Shown here: positions 11,201-26,200 of the stretch, piece after piece
How the letters are laid out: each line of letters starts with the position of its first letter
Position numbering within the stretch: the stretch's first letter is position 1
DNA from: Penaeus vannamei
Taxonomy: Eukaryota > Arthropoda > Malacostraca > Decapoda > Penaeidae
Direction of reading: 5' to 3'
Assembly (NCBI RefSeq): GCF_042767895.1
Contig: NC_091564.1
Span: 42,166,292 to 42,196,291, forward strand
Length of the DNA: 30,000 bases
Notes under the pieces: model-generated
Told to the model about the DNA's origin: nothing
The model's input: only the letters and a program-made list of their open reading frames with translations
Database searches by the model: none
Translations under genes and position numbers: made by a program

Positions 11201-14200
11201 GATATAGTTTTACTTTTAAGGAACTAACACTAGTAACACCCTAAAATTCTGATTGGTGGATTATGTATATCAACCCGAGACCATAAAATTGTGACACCCT
11301 CAAAACGAAAACAAAAAAATCTTGTCACAGATTAAAAAAGAATAAAGGACTATGTATCAGAAAATAATTTAATAGTTTTAGTCATATGTGCACACTTAGA
11401 GATATTTACTATGATTTTTTAAGACTTCAGAACATCATATTTTTTATTTATAAAAAGATCTCTACCTTGTATTTCATGCAAAATCTCTATATCTTGCTAA
11501 ACACTGAAGAATTCATTTATCTAAATCTGAGCTAACAGAACATATGACCAATATGTGGCAAGCAAAGCATGGCAATATTCCACATGACAATTAGTTTTAG
11601 TGACTGGATATTTCACCACACAGTTGAATTCTGTTTATAAACTAGCAAACCAAAACTCTCCTTATAATCTACCTTGCAAATACCTGTAGGTAGCTCACTA
11701 TGTTTATACTGTACTATAATTAAAATGTCTAAAAGATACCATGTCAGAAAATGTTCACATTAACCAAACTGGAAACAAAAAATGTGAACCAAAAAAATAA
11801 ATACAAAATCAAACATAACAAACAAATTAATCTTAAAAAAAAAAAAAGGATATAAAAGTGCGGGTGCAAGCATACCCGTAGGGGGAGTTGGCAGTAGGCG
11901 TCGTGGGGTGGTGGGGTTGGTGAGGTCACTCAGAGAGCAGGCGCGACGTAAACCACCACTACCACCACAGGGGCTGCTGCTGAACCCACTGTCTCCACTG
12001 CCGCCATCTACAAACAACAGCACACATGCATAGGGGTGGATTCAGATGGAGACAGGATGGTTTTCAAACAAAGATGTGAAAGGAAAAGGGGATGGAGGCA
12101 TGGATATGAATGGATAACACAAAGGTGGTTCTCGTATAGAGGTTAACACTTCAAAATGCAAGAGTGACTGAATACACGTAAGAATGGTAAGTCTACAGTT
12201 ACACATCGAAACAACTTGTTATCTATCCCTAATGATAGCTGAGAAGCTAATGGTCTCTCTTTCAATAATCAGAAACTGGGAAATGATGATATAAATTATG
12301 CACATCACATGGAAACTAAATCAAAATCAATTAAAGGATCTTGCTTTATAAATGATGCAAGTAATGCTTTAAGACCTGAATCCATCCATGCATGCAGCAC
12401 AGCAAGCATGTACGAAAAGTGCTGACACAATAAACCATGCACAATCACACAAGCCAGTGCTGCATTACATTTATTTGTCCACAAAAACTTTAAAGCACAA
12501 ACAGATAAAACTGTGATATAAAAAAATTATTTATGAAAACAAAAATGTAGAACATAACACAAATATTCATATCAACACTAAAGACATGCTTCACACATAT
12601 TTCAAATAGTATTAGTAAAAAAAGTGCATAATAAAGCATCTCAAAACAAAATCAAAAGTCATGCTTACTTAACACGAAAGCTATTAAAATTAAAAATAAT
12701 ATATACCTGAAAAAATGAAAGGAAAATGTAGCAATAAAATAATTATTACTGAAATCATATGACAACATAATGTTAAATATAATGGCAGGTCAGGTTGTCA
12801 ACCTGCTGGATCATTCCTCATGCCACAAGAGCAGCCAGGCGGAACAAAATGGCTCTCTCTTACGTTTGGATGGCAGGACTTGCTGTATGGTGACCTTCTT
12901 GGCCAGCAGGACGCGATGTGCCCTGCCCGGGGCTGGTATTACTCCCTGTGGGAGTGTGGGCTGAGAGGAGGGCAGGTAGACAGCTGGAGGAGGCCCAGGG
13001 GGCAGAGGCTGGGCTTGTACCACAGGGAAATCCTCTGCTTGCACCAAATTTCCAGGAGGGAGGACTTCCTGGTTTTTGGGGATATGACGCCTGGGCGATG
13101 ATTCCCGACTATGTCTTCTGAGCTGTTCAACTGCTGCTGACTGAGGTAAAGCATATGAAACTGGTGCTGCACCTTCTAATCTATAAGAATGAGTTTCTAC
13201 AGTTACAGTTGTCACAGAACCATTACCATCATCAACTGTTGAAACAACTGTATCCATTGGCTGTTTTCCCATAGAGTGAGTATTTCCAGAACCAGTTATG
13301 CATTTAGAAGTTGCAGCATGCCCAGGAGCCTTTACAGAAAAGTATGGAGGGTTGGTCGGTGTCTGCACATCTGAATGGCTGCTGTCACTGTGACCTAAAG
13401 CTGTGTCTGAAGTTGTGCGGAATACTCTGGAGTGAGAATTTGAAGGCAACTCATTGGTTGGAAATAAATCGGATTCATAGTCCTTTGGTCTTTCTTTAGT
13501 TCTTCCCCCTAGTGACAGTCTCTGCCATCTCTGCCTTTTGCGGCGTGGCAATGGAAGAGTTCTTGGCACTTCACAAACGGGGGGACGAGGAATTTCAATT
13601 TTCTCTTCAGGAGGATCATCTTCATCATCCTCATCTTCTAAACTATCACAGCTAAAATTTGACTGTTCACTCTTAACAGTATCACTATCAGAATCAGAAT
13701 CTGCTCTGTATCGACTAGAGAAGCCAAGCTGACTTTGCTGAGAACTGAGAAGTGAGAGGCTCCTCAGTGTTTCCTCCAGGGAATCAGTGTCAACTTCGGG
13801 GGGTGAGGGAGGGCATCCGGTCAGCAGATCAAACTCATGAAGATCTCTCTCGAGCTGTGCCAGGAGCTGCTTACCTGTTTTCTGCTGGTCTCTGGGGACT
13901 GCACTGCCATCAAATACTTCAGATCCTATCCTGGCTACTCCTTCACTCCTGACATCTGCATTGCTACCGCCTAGAGTTGAAAGCCAATTTGACCCTAACT
14001 CAGGTATACTGCCACCGACAAATCCAGGTATACAGCCAGAAACTAGTTCTGGATAACTACCTGTAACACCTGGCACAACTGTTGGAACATTGGTGCCAAG
14101 TAATTCAGGGATACTGTTGGTGCCTGTGAGAGGAATGTGAGACGTTGCAGGGAAATTAAGATAGAAGGGATTATCAGAGCGAACGCAGTTGTTACCTTGG

Positions 14201-17200
14201 TTCCCTGACATGTATGACGTATCTTTCTCTGGAATGTTGCTTAGGTCTGAGATACTCTTGCTGCTTCTAAGATTACTCTTATACCCAATCTGAAGATGGA
14301 GAAAAAATCATTTTTATCTTTATTTTGCTTCATACAAAATCCATCACATCCTTATACAAAAAGTATTAGTTACTGAAGTTTATAAATGAGTATTCACATG
14401 TTTTAATATGTAAGGACATCAATCAGTAATGGCTATAGGTAGAAAGACTTACACTTTGCAGCTTCTTTCTTGTCTCTTCAATTCTCTTTAGCAGTTCTTC
14501 CCGTTTGTTTGAGACTTGAGAGTCCTTATTTCTTGCATTAAACTTATAAGATATACTGTGGAAAAAGAAAACAAAATGAGAATGAACATCTAGCAACACG
14601 ATACAAAAAGAGACAGAAAAAGTTTACATATACATGTCACAACCAATTGTAATGAGTAGCCTAGAAAGACTGCAACCTTCTCATACCTATTTTTATTCTT
14701 GACTTCCTTCTCTGGTCGCACCGTCTCCCCTTCAAGTGACTCGAAGTTTGACTTGAGGAAAGTCTCACGTCGACCAACTCTGTCAATGCTCTCTGTGCTG
14801 ACATTGAGCATAGACATAATATTGCGCTCTGCAGTATCAGCACTTGGAGTAGAGACCTATTCAAGGGTTAAAATTGGTTATCAATTATCAATCAATGTTA
14901 CATACATACAACTATATGTCAAATGATATAATAAAAAAATCATCCACTTCCATATCATTCTCGATCTTTCCTCATTCCAAGTGCCTTATTCTCTTACGGT
15001 GAATTACTGCAAATGAGATCATACCTCGTCATCATCATCTGAATCCTGAGAACCAGAGACTGAAACAAGTGGAATGTCCGTGGGTCTCTCTGGTCTTGCT
15101 TTTCTGTGACGGCGCTGGGAACGACGCAGCTCCTCTACGTCCATTGCATTAACAGTAAAATCACTGATGAAAAAAAAACAATAAAAAATACAGTTTGCAT
15201 CAGAGGTTCTAGTAAGAACTTTTATAACTCTCCATATACTAAATGTATATGTCCATATACTAAATGGATATGGACATATACATTTGTAAATGTCCATATG
15301 TAAATGTCCACACACTAAATGGACAATCATACAATCTTGAAATTAATTTCTTGCCACTATTGGTTTTATATTTTTTTGGACTACATAGAAATAATAATTC
15401 ACAAGGGTTAAGTATACTACATAGCTTTATACGTATCATATATTGATACAGTACAGTTTACTGTATACTATAATAAATGATATCACTTTTTTGTCACCAC
15501 TTACATATACCCATTACTAAAAAAATTATCTGACTACAGCCTTTCATGTAAAATATAACTCGACATTCCTGTAACTACATCATATATCAAAATCAACAAA
15601 AAGTAAAAATACTTAATAATAGAAATTATTCCATAAAAAAAAAAAAAATCATAAACACCATCATAAAGGTCCTTCTAACTTTACAGAAGAAGCATTTACC
15701 TTGCTGTATCATCATTATGTGGGTAATACATCAAGTGTTCAGAATGTTCCGGCTCAGTGCTTTCATCATCATGCTCGCTGTAGTCCTCAATGTCTCCGTC
15801 GTGGTCTGTTGCTCCGTCGTCCACTCTCAGACTACTGACGTCACTATCGTCTGTATGGTGTCTGTTGCGGCTCTCAGGATCACTTCCCCTCTTCGTGTTG
15901 ATCTTAGATGGTGAGCCCTAAAAGAAACATGAAGATGCATTTATTCTGAATATATTCCAAGTCATTAATCAGAAAAGAAAAATGTTCTTTTCTATTTAGA
16001 ACTGAGCACCTTCTGATCACTACTGTGAAAATAGTAACATTCTAAGTAAGATATATCTTTAGAAAATCATTCAAATCTGAAGAAAAATAAAGTCCACTAC
16101 TAGAGATGCAAGAAACTTTTCCACTACCATAAAAGAATCAACTGCCAAAAAAAATCAAAGAACAAACAAAAATCATACAAAATAATAAAAAAAAAATATG
16201 CAGTCACCTACACCCAGCTACTGAAGGAAATATCGTCTCTAGATCAAATATGAGAAAAAATACCTGAAAACTGCCTTCCCCTGAATTAATTTCCTTAATG
16301 CTCTCTGGGCAAGGAATGAAGCCAGGGTCGCCACCTGAGTCCTGGAAGTTGGGAGGCCGAAGTCAACAGAGAGGAAAGGAAAGAGTTGAGAACACTGCGA
16401 ACTCATGCATCTGATCTTGTAAGAGGAAAGTTTTCCCTCTTTAGAGAATAGATAACCCATGCATTGATGTTTTTTAATCACAAAAGTTTCTTGTAGAAAA
16501 AAGATAAATTATAATTGTTGTACAATTTCTTGTGCATGTCTCTATCACTAACATAAGGCATTCATGCACATCTCAGTTAAAAACTTCTATGATTAACCCT
16601 GTTTTTCCCCCCAAGAAAGAGAGCAAAATCTCAGATTTATATAGATGAACTATGAAGTTATATTCTACAGAGAAAGATTTAAAGAGACAGTGAAACTTAA
16701 CCATCATGCATTGTTGTTATGTAATATAAGCAGACTATGTTAAAACAGGCCTAATCTATATGTTGATGAGACTTATCACAAGCAAAAACTAAATTGGAAA
16801 AAAAAGTAAATATACAAAATCATATTTATAATACGCCAGCCAGATTCCCTTGTAAATTCCTTTAGTCACATAAATATTCAATTTCTTAATATCTTAACAA
16901 AATAAGTTAGGTTAACACCAATATGAACCCCTGTACATAAACTCCCCACTTTATATGTTACAAATATTTCAGAACGAGGAAAAAAAAATAAAAATAAAAA
17001 TAAAATAAAATAACCCAATCATGAAAAATAGTTTCTAAATCTATGAACTTACTTTATTTGGTAAAATTAAGTTATCTCTACGTGATGTTTGTGACTGGTA
17101 CTGTTTGTGGACTCCGACACTGTCTTCCAGAGAGCTTTCCTTACTGGACTCCGAGTCTGGTTGACGTTTATCTGGAAAATAATGCAAAAAGCTGTGATGG

Positions 17201-20200
17201 TTCCCAGATAAATATCTAATGGATGAAGACCTTTTAATTTTTTTATTTCTTTCGGTCTTTCTTTTTTGAGAATCCAGTATTATTGAGGATAAAATGTCCC
17301 AATTCAAAGTTTAAACTGCCAAAAAATAATTCCTTCTTACAATCTTCCTATAAAAGCATGCTTCAAACTGTGTATACAGATATTAGAACACTACAAGTAA
17401 ATAAGATTACCTCTAGCAGGGAAAGGTATGACAGAGTCCGTATCATAATGACTTTTGAATGTTATGGCATTATTATGAAGCCTTTGTGCCCAGCGTCCTT
17501 TCGGCATGTCCACTGTGCCCCTGTCGCCGGCACCCCCAGCTGGTCCTTGTGGTTCTGTCATCTGCTTCTTAGCCCACAAAGGAAGCTGCCCCATACTAAA
17601 TCTGATAAAAACAAATAAATAAATAATCAAACTAAAACATTAGATATTATTCATAATATACCTTAGGTATTCCCAAAATATCACTAACAAAAATAACATC
17701 AAACAGTAATCTGACCTGTAATCTGGCTCTTCTGCTTCATTGGCATTCTGATCAAATATATCGTCCGATGCAGGTCTGAAGTCTTCATTATCAATAGGCT
17801 GCCTTACTTTTCGCTTCTCTTTAGAGGCCCTTTCTGCTTGTTGTGCAATGCGTGCAGTTATGGTCTGCGACATGTCATGTGGCATTCTGGGAAGGTAATA
17901 AAGTTACACTGGTCATTATAGATGGAATATTTTCATAGCTCTCCAGTCAGTAAATCTGCATTACACACACCCATCCAAGTATACCAATATCTAATACCAA
18001 GCTTCATTTTGTATACATATATTTGCAAAGGCTTACATGTGTGTGTATCTTTTTTTTTTATCCAATTTTTTCATAACATTAGATGATACAAACATGAAAT
18101 CCGAAACAATTATGAATAAACTTTATCTTATCACCTTACCAAATAGAAGTAAACACCAAAATCTAAACTATTCATTCTATTACGTAACAATAAACCTATT
18201 TTCTTACTGATATCAGTGATTGTTTTTATCTGAAACTGCAAATATGGAAAAAATCTATCACATCGATTAAAGCGGTTTACAAGCTTGGTACTTACCTCCA
18301 CAGAAAGATGCATCCATCACCAGAAACTGTGATCAAGTGCTTGCCGTCACTGGTAAAGCGAAGTCCCGTAACTAGCTCAGAGTGTCCAAACATGGTTGCC
18401 ATACATTCCCCAGAATAATAATCATATATACACATGTTCTTGTCTGTACAGCTGGTAGCAGCATATATTCCACTCTGATCTAAGACCACCTGTAAACCAG
18501 AATAAAAAATTCTCAGTGCCAGTCTCTATATACCATCCTTTAAAACTTAATCAAAATTCATTCTTGTATTTGATGATTTTCAAAACAAATATCATACCTT
18601 AATCAAGGTTCCATCGTCGCCAATTGTGCCCTTGAAAGTCTTGGAATGCTTCCCAGTGTTAACATTATAAACACGAATATTACGGTCCTGACATGCTGTT
18701 AGTATATGCCGCTGACCATGATCCACCTGCAAATACAATGAAATCACTAATATGAACCACTTTTCTGAAAATTTAATGCCTTTAACCACAGTAACTACAG
18801 CAAACTATATTCAATCTTGTAGACTTTCTACAGCAAACTATATTCAATCTTGTAGACTTTCTACAGCAGACTATATTCAATCTTGTAGACTTCATACAAA
18901 ACAAAGAAAGAAAACACATATTTCAAGAGTATATAGATACAACAAATACAAATGACTATGCTGACCTCCATATCATAAAGTGTTGTCTTTCCAGCCACGT
19001 TGTGTCCACGGGAAAACCAAACCTCATTCTGGGGTGTCTGTAACGTGAGAAAGTCAAAGAAATCATTCATTATCCCGACTCTTCTGGGAAGGCTCGTCAA
19101 CTTAACCAAGTTTCTACTGAATATCTAAGAACTTAGCCAGAAGACCCAAACCATCAAAATGTTCTAAAAAGCCAAGACAAAAGCAGGCTCATGTGGTGAA
19201 GAGATATGGATGGGTGTTCAAGCAGACCCTGCCATTCAACGTCCATTTGCAAGGCAATGCTAATCCCAGGCAAACCATCTCGTCTCAACAGGGAATGACA
19301 AAAACAGACTACAGAGCAGCGTGCTTTAATGTATTCACTGCGTCAATCATATTCCCTATTCTTATCAGCGGCATTTAGCAGTGATACCAATAACTTTAGC
19401 AGTGATACCAATAATTCTGAATGTTTTATGCAGACGGCTAAAGAGTTCCACACATGAGCCAAGAAGAAAGGGTACAATAAATATTCAAATCTTTCAAATA
19501 ACACTTGCACTTGACCTCCACATTCTGCATGCAAGAAACCAAAATCCAAAAAGGGTGAAGCACTGAAACACATGGAAAACATTTACCCTCTTTCTGTTTA
19601 GTGATCCCTGAGTGACAGAAGGAGAAAAACGACAAATTAGATACTGGGTGCGTAATGCTATTCTAAACATCTATCAGCCTTTTATATAGGTAAGTTTAAA
19701 AAATAACAAGTATAGGAGATGAAGCCTCTAAACTTATCATGTGAACTAACTGATTAAGGTTATCCGCCATACAAGTATCAATAAACAAGACTAAATAAAC
19801 TCTCAATATCCCCGTTCCCACTAGCATTTTTGAAAAGGAAAGCAGGGTGGTCCATCTTCTAATAACAATGGCCAATTCTAGGTAAAACTATAGAGCATCA
19901 CCACTGAGAATTTATACACAGTGGCAGTCAACTTTCATAGATCTTAATTCAAAATACAAAATCATTGAGACATTAGGTGTAAAAAAGGTCTAATTACGCA
20001 TGCAAATAACAGTTCTCCTAATCATGTCAATATTCATTAAAATGGAATGAGGGTCAAAGCATTTATTGGTGCATGTCTTGTTTGATCAAAGGGTAAAAAT
20101 AGTACTTAAAAAAGAGCACAACTGCCACAACAAAATTTGTAAATCTAAATTTTAATCTTTAGGGAAATCTACTTCAAAAATATTTTTACCATATCAAAAA

Positions 20201-23200
20201 CCCTACAAGAAAGAATAGAATTTATCAATTCTATACCAAATATCACTTTCTTTACTTTCAGTAACCTAAAGCATAGATCTATTACCATGATGGCAAAGTG
20301 TAAGAGATACAAATAAAACTTAAAATGCGTATGATGGAGAAAAAAAATAAGAATAAACAAAAGTGAAAAGGAAATAAAAATAAAAATAATAATCATAAAT
20401 ATCACCTTACTTCCTACATAAATAAACTTCATAATACAGAGAGTTGCCCTATTTATGCACCTTTAATTACATATTTCCCTTTAGTCTGATGAACACATAC
20501 TATTCTAACATGAAAGACCCCTAATTGTTAACGTCATCATCTTAAATACTAAAGGAAGGCTGGATGAAGAATGGCATGCAACTGTAATAACTAATAATCC
20601 ATCCTATGTACAATACACATGAATAACAACTTGATATGTTATCATCCCAGACCTGAATAATGGTAATGTAGTTCAGAAACCTGAATTTCTTGAACCTGAC
20701 TCCTGCCTCAGACCCCTCCAGTGATTCAAAAGCAAACTCTTATCATTACAATATTGTTCTCTAATTGGTATAATTTCTTCATTACCATCTAAAAATTATC
20801 TCCATAAATAACTAAATAGTTTTGAAATGCAAACACTTAATGCTAGCACGACCCACATCACAAGAAGTGTAAAACATACCTGTGTTGCACTTCGGAAGAT
20901 GATCGACCTGTCAGCACTGCAAGACACCATTTGCAAGGCTCCTTGGGTTTGGTAGAAACGCACTGATGTAATAGCCGAGGAATGGTCGTCCAAGGTCTGC
21001 ACAAAGCTGTAATCCTGAAAATTTAAATGGAGTTGAAATGAGTGCTTAGTAATCTTTCTTAAAGCTACATATATCTTTGCAATATAACTGATCTTGCTAA
21101 CTGCTTATGCATAGTTGAAATCCCCATACCATCAACAGAACCTAATAGCTGAAAACAAACTCTTTTTATGCCCTAAATAAAAAACATGCATTGACCTAAT
21201 GCTGCCTGGGAAGACATAAAGGTAGACATTACATCCACTATGATCTTCATTTATCAATTGTGATAGTACTTCTGATCTAACATGTTTTAAACTTTCCTTG
21301 ATTTTCAGAAATATCTTTTGAATTCATACTACTAATAGCTTTGTTAACAGCATTGTTATAATCATAATGTCAATAACATTTTTCCCATTAAGTCAAGGAA
21401 AGGGAAAATTACTTAAGGAAAGGCAAGGCTTATGTGCAAAACCAATTCACAAAACAAAACTATAGTAGACCTCACATTTCCCAGCAGCAATAGGTTAACA
21501 CCCGTAATGCATATATATCCTATCTTTATAAGAATAAATCAGAGCACAAGATGATGAATAAACAACACCTTTTTTATGTACAGCAGATATTAGTTTAAAT
21601 AAAGCATGCCTACATAACAAGCACAACTAAATCATCATATTACCTGATCGACAGCAAACACGTGGATCAACCTGTCTCGTGACGCCGACGCAAGGAACTT
21701 GTGGCCAGTGTCTGGGCGGGAATACTCAAGGCTCAACACCTCGGCATCATGAGCTTCAATTTTGCAAAGCTCATCCAGAAATTGCAATTCATGCACTCTG
21801 TTGGCAGAATTTAAAGTTCAAATGGAAATCAAAGACTTGATTAAAGGGCATGCAGTGTTCACAGAAGTCTAATCACTAAAGGGGAATCCAGAGAAATCTT
21901 TCATATCTAAAGGCAAGACTAATGTTGAATAGGAAAAAATTGACAGGACCATTAACTCTTCTGCATATTGCTTTTTACACACACTCACAAGCACACGTAC
22001 ACACATACACATACACACGTGCACAGACAAACAAATCTATATGGATAGAAAACATATTTCAAAAATCTACAACTACCAAAAACTCAAAAAGGTTTTCTTT
22101 TTACATAAAAAGAAGAAAAAAAAATCATCAAAACAAAGTGAAAATTGGGGGGAGAGGGGTAAAAAAAAAAAAAATCCTTCCTCCTTCCTCCTTTCCTCCA
22201 ATCGTTCCCAATCCTGACCTGATGTTTCCGGCCCGGTCTCCAGAAGCCAAGTGCTTGCCGTCAGGGCTCACTCTGATGCACCTGACGCCGTTGCGGGAAT
22301 CATACGAGGTGTCATTCCTATCCCCACCTTGAGGGTTAACATCTGTGTCTTTGATGAAACCCAACTCTGGGTCCACATATATGATTTTGAGCAGTTCCTA
22401 TGGGAAAAGAAAGAAAAGCATCTGGCAACAGGCCTAAAGCTTACAGCAGCAAAATCACAATTGAATGAGGCTTTGAAGGTATGCAAGCAAATTACTTGTA
22501 CGTACTAAAATACACGTTTCTGGACCTACTTCAAAATTTTGTCTAAAAAGAGTGAGGAACTCTGGTTTGGCAAGAAATTCCAACACATGTTACATCAAAA
22601 AATGCAAAAACCTACGTGATAAAAGTCCTAGTCTTTCAAAACATTTTACATTAAATGTTTTAAAACAATAATTGCAACTCTCCAAAACAGCAAGTTTTAA
22701 ATGTTCCACTATAATTCAGCTTTCTTATATCCACACTATTTCCAATGTGAGTAAGGAACATCATAAAGAGATAAACTAAAGTAACATTAATCAATAAATA
22801 CACGATTGGGGTCCTTTCCAGAAAAAGTTTATAACTTTGTCATAATACTTCTTCATTAAATATTTCTACAAAACATAGCATTTAGTCCATAGTTCTGAAA
22901 TTAACAAAAGCTTATCGGTTCTTTGTACATTTCAGTGCAATGAAGTCAAGTTCAATTCTTTTAAAATGAGATCCAAGTCCATAGCATCATTTTTTCCGAA
23001 GTGCACTTAACCCAACGACCTCAGATGGCATGATGTACATGCCATGTCCACTCTAATTTTGGTTTTAATTGAGCTTACACAGACATGGATCCACAAGAGC
23101 TTTTTCATCACAGAGTCAATCATTAGTATCCTTTTCCTTAATTTTGTGTAAGATTCATTTTCCTCATTTTATCATCTCTGTTGTTAATAGTATTTGATAA

Positions 23201-26200
23201 CATAATACCAGTCATAATATCAATAAAAGTATCAGTAGAAGAACTCTTTAGTGGCTAAGCACTTGTGGAGCCATCAGTGTGCAACAAAATTTAGCTAAAA
23301 CCATCAGTGGACAGTACATAAATCCATGGTCAGTGAGTTAAACAAAATCATTTATGTGTACTGCAGTTAAGTGATGAAAGCAATTTGTATCTTACCACTT
23401 CAGTGTCCTGTAATGGGCAAAAGCGGTGCAAGCAATTCAAGAGAATTCATAACAACTTCTAACCTTTGTTTCCTCATTTGTCTGCTTTATGTGAAGAATT
23501 TCTTTTAATCTACAAATTGGTTTGGACTGCAAATTAATTTACTCCTCCTTAAACAGAATCTAACTCTTTCTTATGCTTCTAGATCATTAATGGTTTTGAT
23601 GCATCATTTCTACAGCAACTACCATATTTGCTATAAGTATTTTACTTCTGATAATGGTATAATGACTACCAAATATGAATTTCATAACTATTAGCAAAAT
23701 ATTTCAAAGGTTAATACATATCAAGGGATTACTTTTAACATATTAAACATTTCTATACAGTATGTCATTGAGGTACCTCTTCTAATTCATACTCTTGTAT
23801 TAACTGAGTCTGGCAGCAAAAGATATTTTAAACATCTTACTCCACAATGTAACTTTTAGTAAGGCAGCACAACAAAAAGATCAAAGGTTCTAGAAATATA
23901 GTAAAAAAAAAAAAAAAGAAAGGAAAAAAAAATCAGAACACGCTCCAATTTCTAATCAGTTCAGGAGAAGGATAACCCTACTTACAGTGCTGTAAATATT
24001 CCTCTTATATAGAGTATTTGAGGGCATGGCAGAGTCAATATTCCAGACTCGGATTGTGTCGTCGGAAGAGCAGGTGATGAAGGACCCAGGAGGCATCACC
24101 CCTTTTCCGCCCTCTCCCTCTGTGGGGTAGGTTTCCACACCCCATATGCAGGCAGAATGGTACAGGTAGGAGTGGGACTTTCCAACCTGTTATGGATAAA
24201 ACATATTATGTACAAATTTCAAAGTTCTATTACTTACTCATGGTTGCTTGCATCTAGTAAACTAGAATTACACACTTCAGTGTAATATAAAATTATGTTC
24301 CTGTGTTTTCACTGTGCAGGTGCAACACCAAATTAATTGTGAGACACATCACTCTAAACAAAAAAAGCAAATAAACACAGTTTAATACTGAAACTAAATC
24401 AAAACAAAATGTTGGATCTCCAATACTTTACTTAATTTCAATTTCTTAAGGAATATTTCTCATAATCAATTAATGAAATAAAACTTGTCAACATTTAACA
24501 TTTTCATTTTCCAATATATTGATAATTACTTTTACAAAAAAGTTAAGAAAATGTTACAAATTACTGTCACAAAATTATGAAAGGGATCTCTCTACAATCT
24601 CTATCTACTTAACAAAATATCATAATGATTTAAGTACTGAAGCCAAACTTCAATATACTTTTGCAAACTTTTGCTCTGCTATTTAACGCAGACTATCTTT
24701 ATGGCAAGGTAGTGAAAAATATACGTACCCTCTTTATATCCTTGACATCCCACACATACATGGAATGGTCATTATAAACAGCCGTCACTTTGTGGTTGTT
24801 TTCATCAAAGGATACAGCTATGGTGTCAGGGTACTTGGCATTGTTTGGGTGAGCGGCCATGTGACTGCATAAGAAGAGCATGCGTTTCTTAATCAAGTGT
24901 GAAATGGATCACTCGGGGGGAATATTAACTGTGAAAATATCTAAAATATTCTAAAAAAACTAAAAATCACAAAAACAAAAGAATAAGAAGAACAAGAAGA
25001 AGGAGAGTACGATGAAGAAGGTATAAAGGAAAATTAATTAAAGAAGGCAAGGATCAATACTTCTCTTGAAAAGGTCTCACATTCAAGACGTGAACAAAGC
25101 ATGCAATTTCCTTCCTATTCAGAGTGTATGGGTGTCTTAACAGTAGATGTGAAATATCACACAAAGATCGCACACTTGTTTGGTGAGTCTATGGTGCCCT
25201 TCCTTTACAAGACTGTCTACCCTTTTAACCATTAATACACCAGCACAGGCGTCATCAGCAGTACATTAATGCATTAGGAGGTTCTCAACCATTATAACTG
25301 CCATCAAATAATTCCTGTGCTATCTTTTAAGATATGGTGTCAACATCGAGACACTTAAATGCAACAGCACAGCAACGTCCTGGATGGCCATACTTCCAAA
25401 TGTCCTACTTGGTGAATGCTACAAAGAAACCAAACGATGCAAGTACTGGATAAAAAGGGTTGGTTCCGATAGTGAGTTCTGGTGCTTTTGCTTCCTTATT
25501 TCATAATTTTGGTAGCATCTGGGGTGACAGTGATATAAAAGCAAACTGCATTCGAATCTCAAAATAATAAGGAATGCATACTTTGCTGCAGGTAGTGAAG
25601 AAGGATACAAAATGAAGATGTTACATACCAATTAGGTGTTACATTACTAATTACTAACACAATGGTAAAAAGTAGTTAGAACTAGCATGAAAACTGAATC
25701 TATCTGGAGCACATCACAAAGCATAAAAAAGTTTATCTGCATTCATAATAGATTTTGCTTCATTCCTTAGACAATTCTTATATAATAGTCTTTCAACATC
25801 CATAGCACGAGATCTGAAATGTACACTTAGAAGCGACTTCAAGCAATATGCATTTTGCACTCACAAAATGGAGAAAAAAAATCCTGTTACTAAATATCAT
25901 GCACCTTCACATGACTATAGATACTTTACATAATCAATGACTAACAAATGACCTAAAAAAAATTCCCAGATATACACGTGAGCACACCAGAGATTTTTCC
26001 TGAAGTCCTAACTATGGAAAAGATACACAAGCATAAGCAGCACAAGTGGGAAAAAGGGAAAAAGAAAAACAATGAAGAAAGAAGGTCCTCCTAATACAAA
26101 AGCATAATAAATTACCCTAATTACATCTTATATTACTTAAGTGGCTAACTCGAAGGCATAATAAACCCTCAGGGGGCACCAAAAACATACAATTACTAAT

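Noticed and set aside
12811..14211. A 466-codon open frame that looks like an intronless gene starting at Met 14211
   Set aside because: The frame is open 26 codons further upstream to a good acceptor at 14289. A GTAAGA donor at 12864 fits the phase of exon 21, so it is an internal exon and its last 17 codons are intronic.
15439..15466. A further pogo-type terminus in CAGTTTACTG near 15450
   Set aside because: It is a short palindromic CAGTTTACTG word without the CCCT extension or a partner end.
18752..18955. A plus-strand repeat protein with units of 11 residues
   Set aside because: The 33-bp tandem repeat lies in an intron on the opposite strand of the gene; frame preservation simply follows from 33 being divisible by 3.
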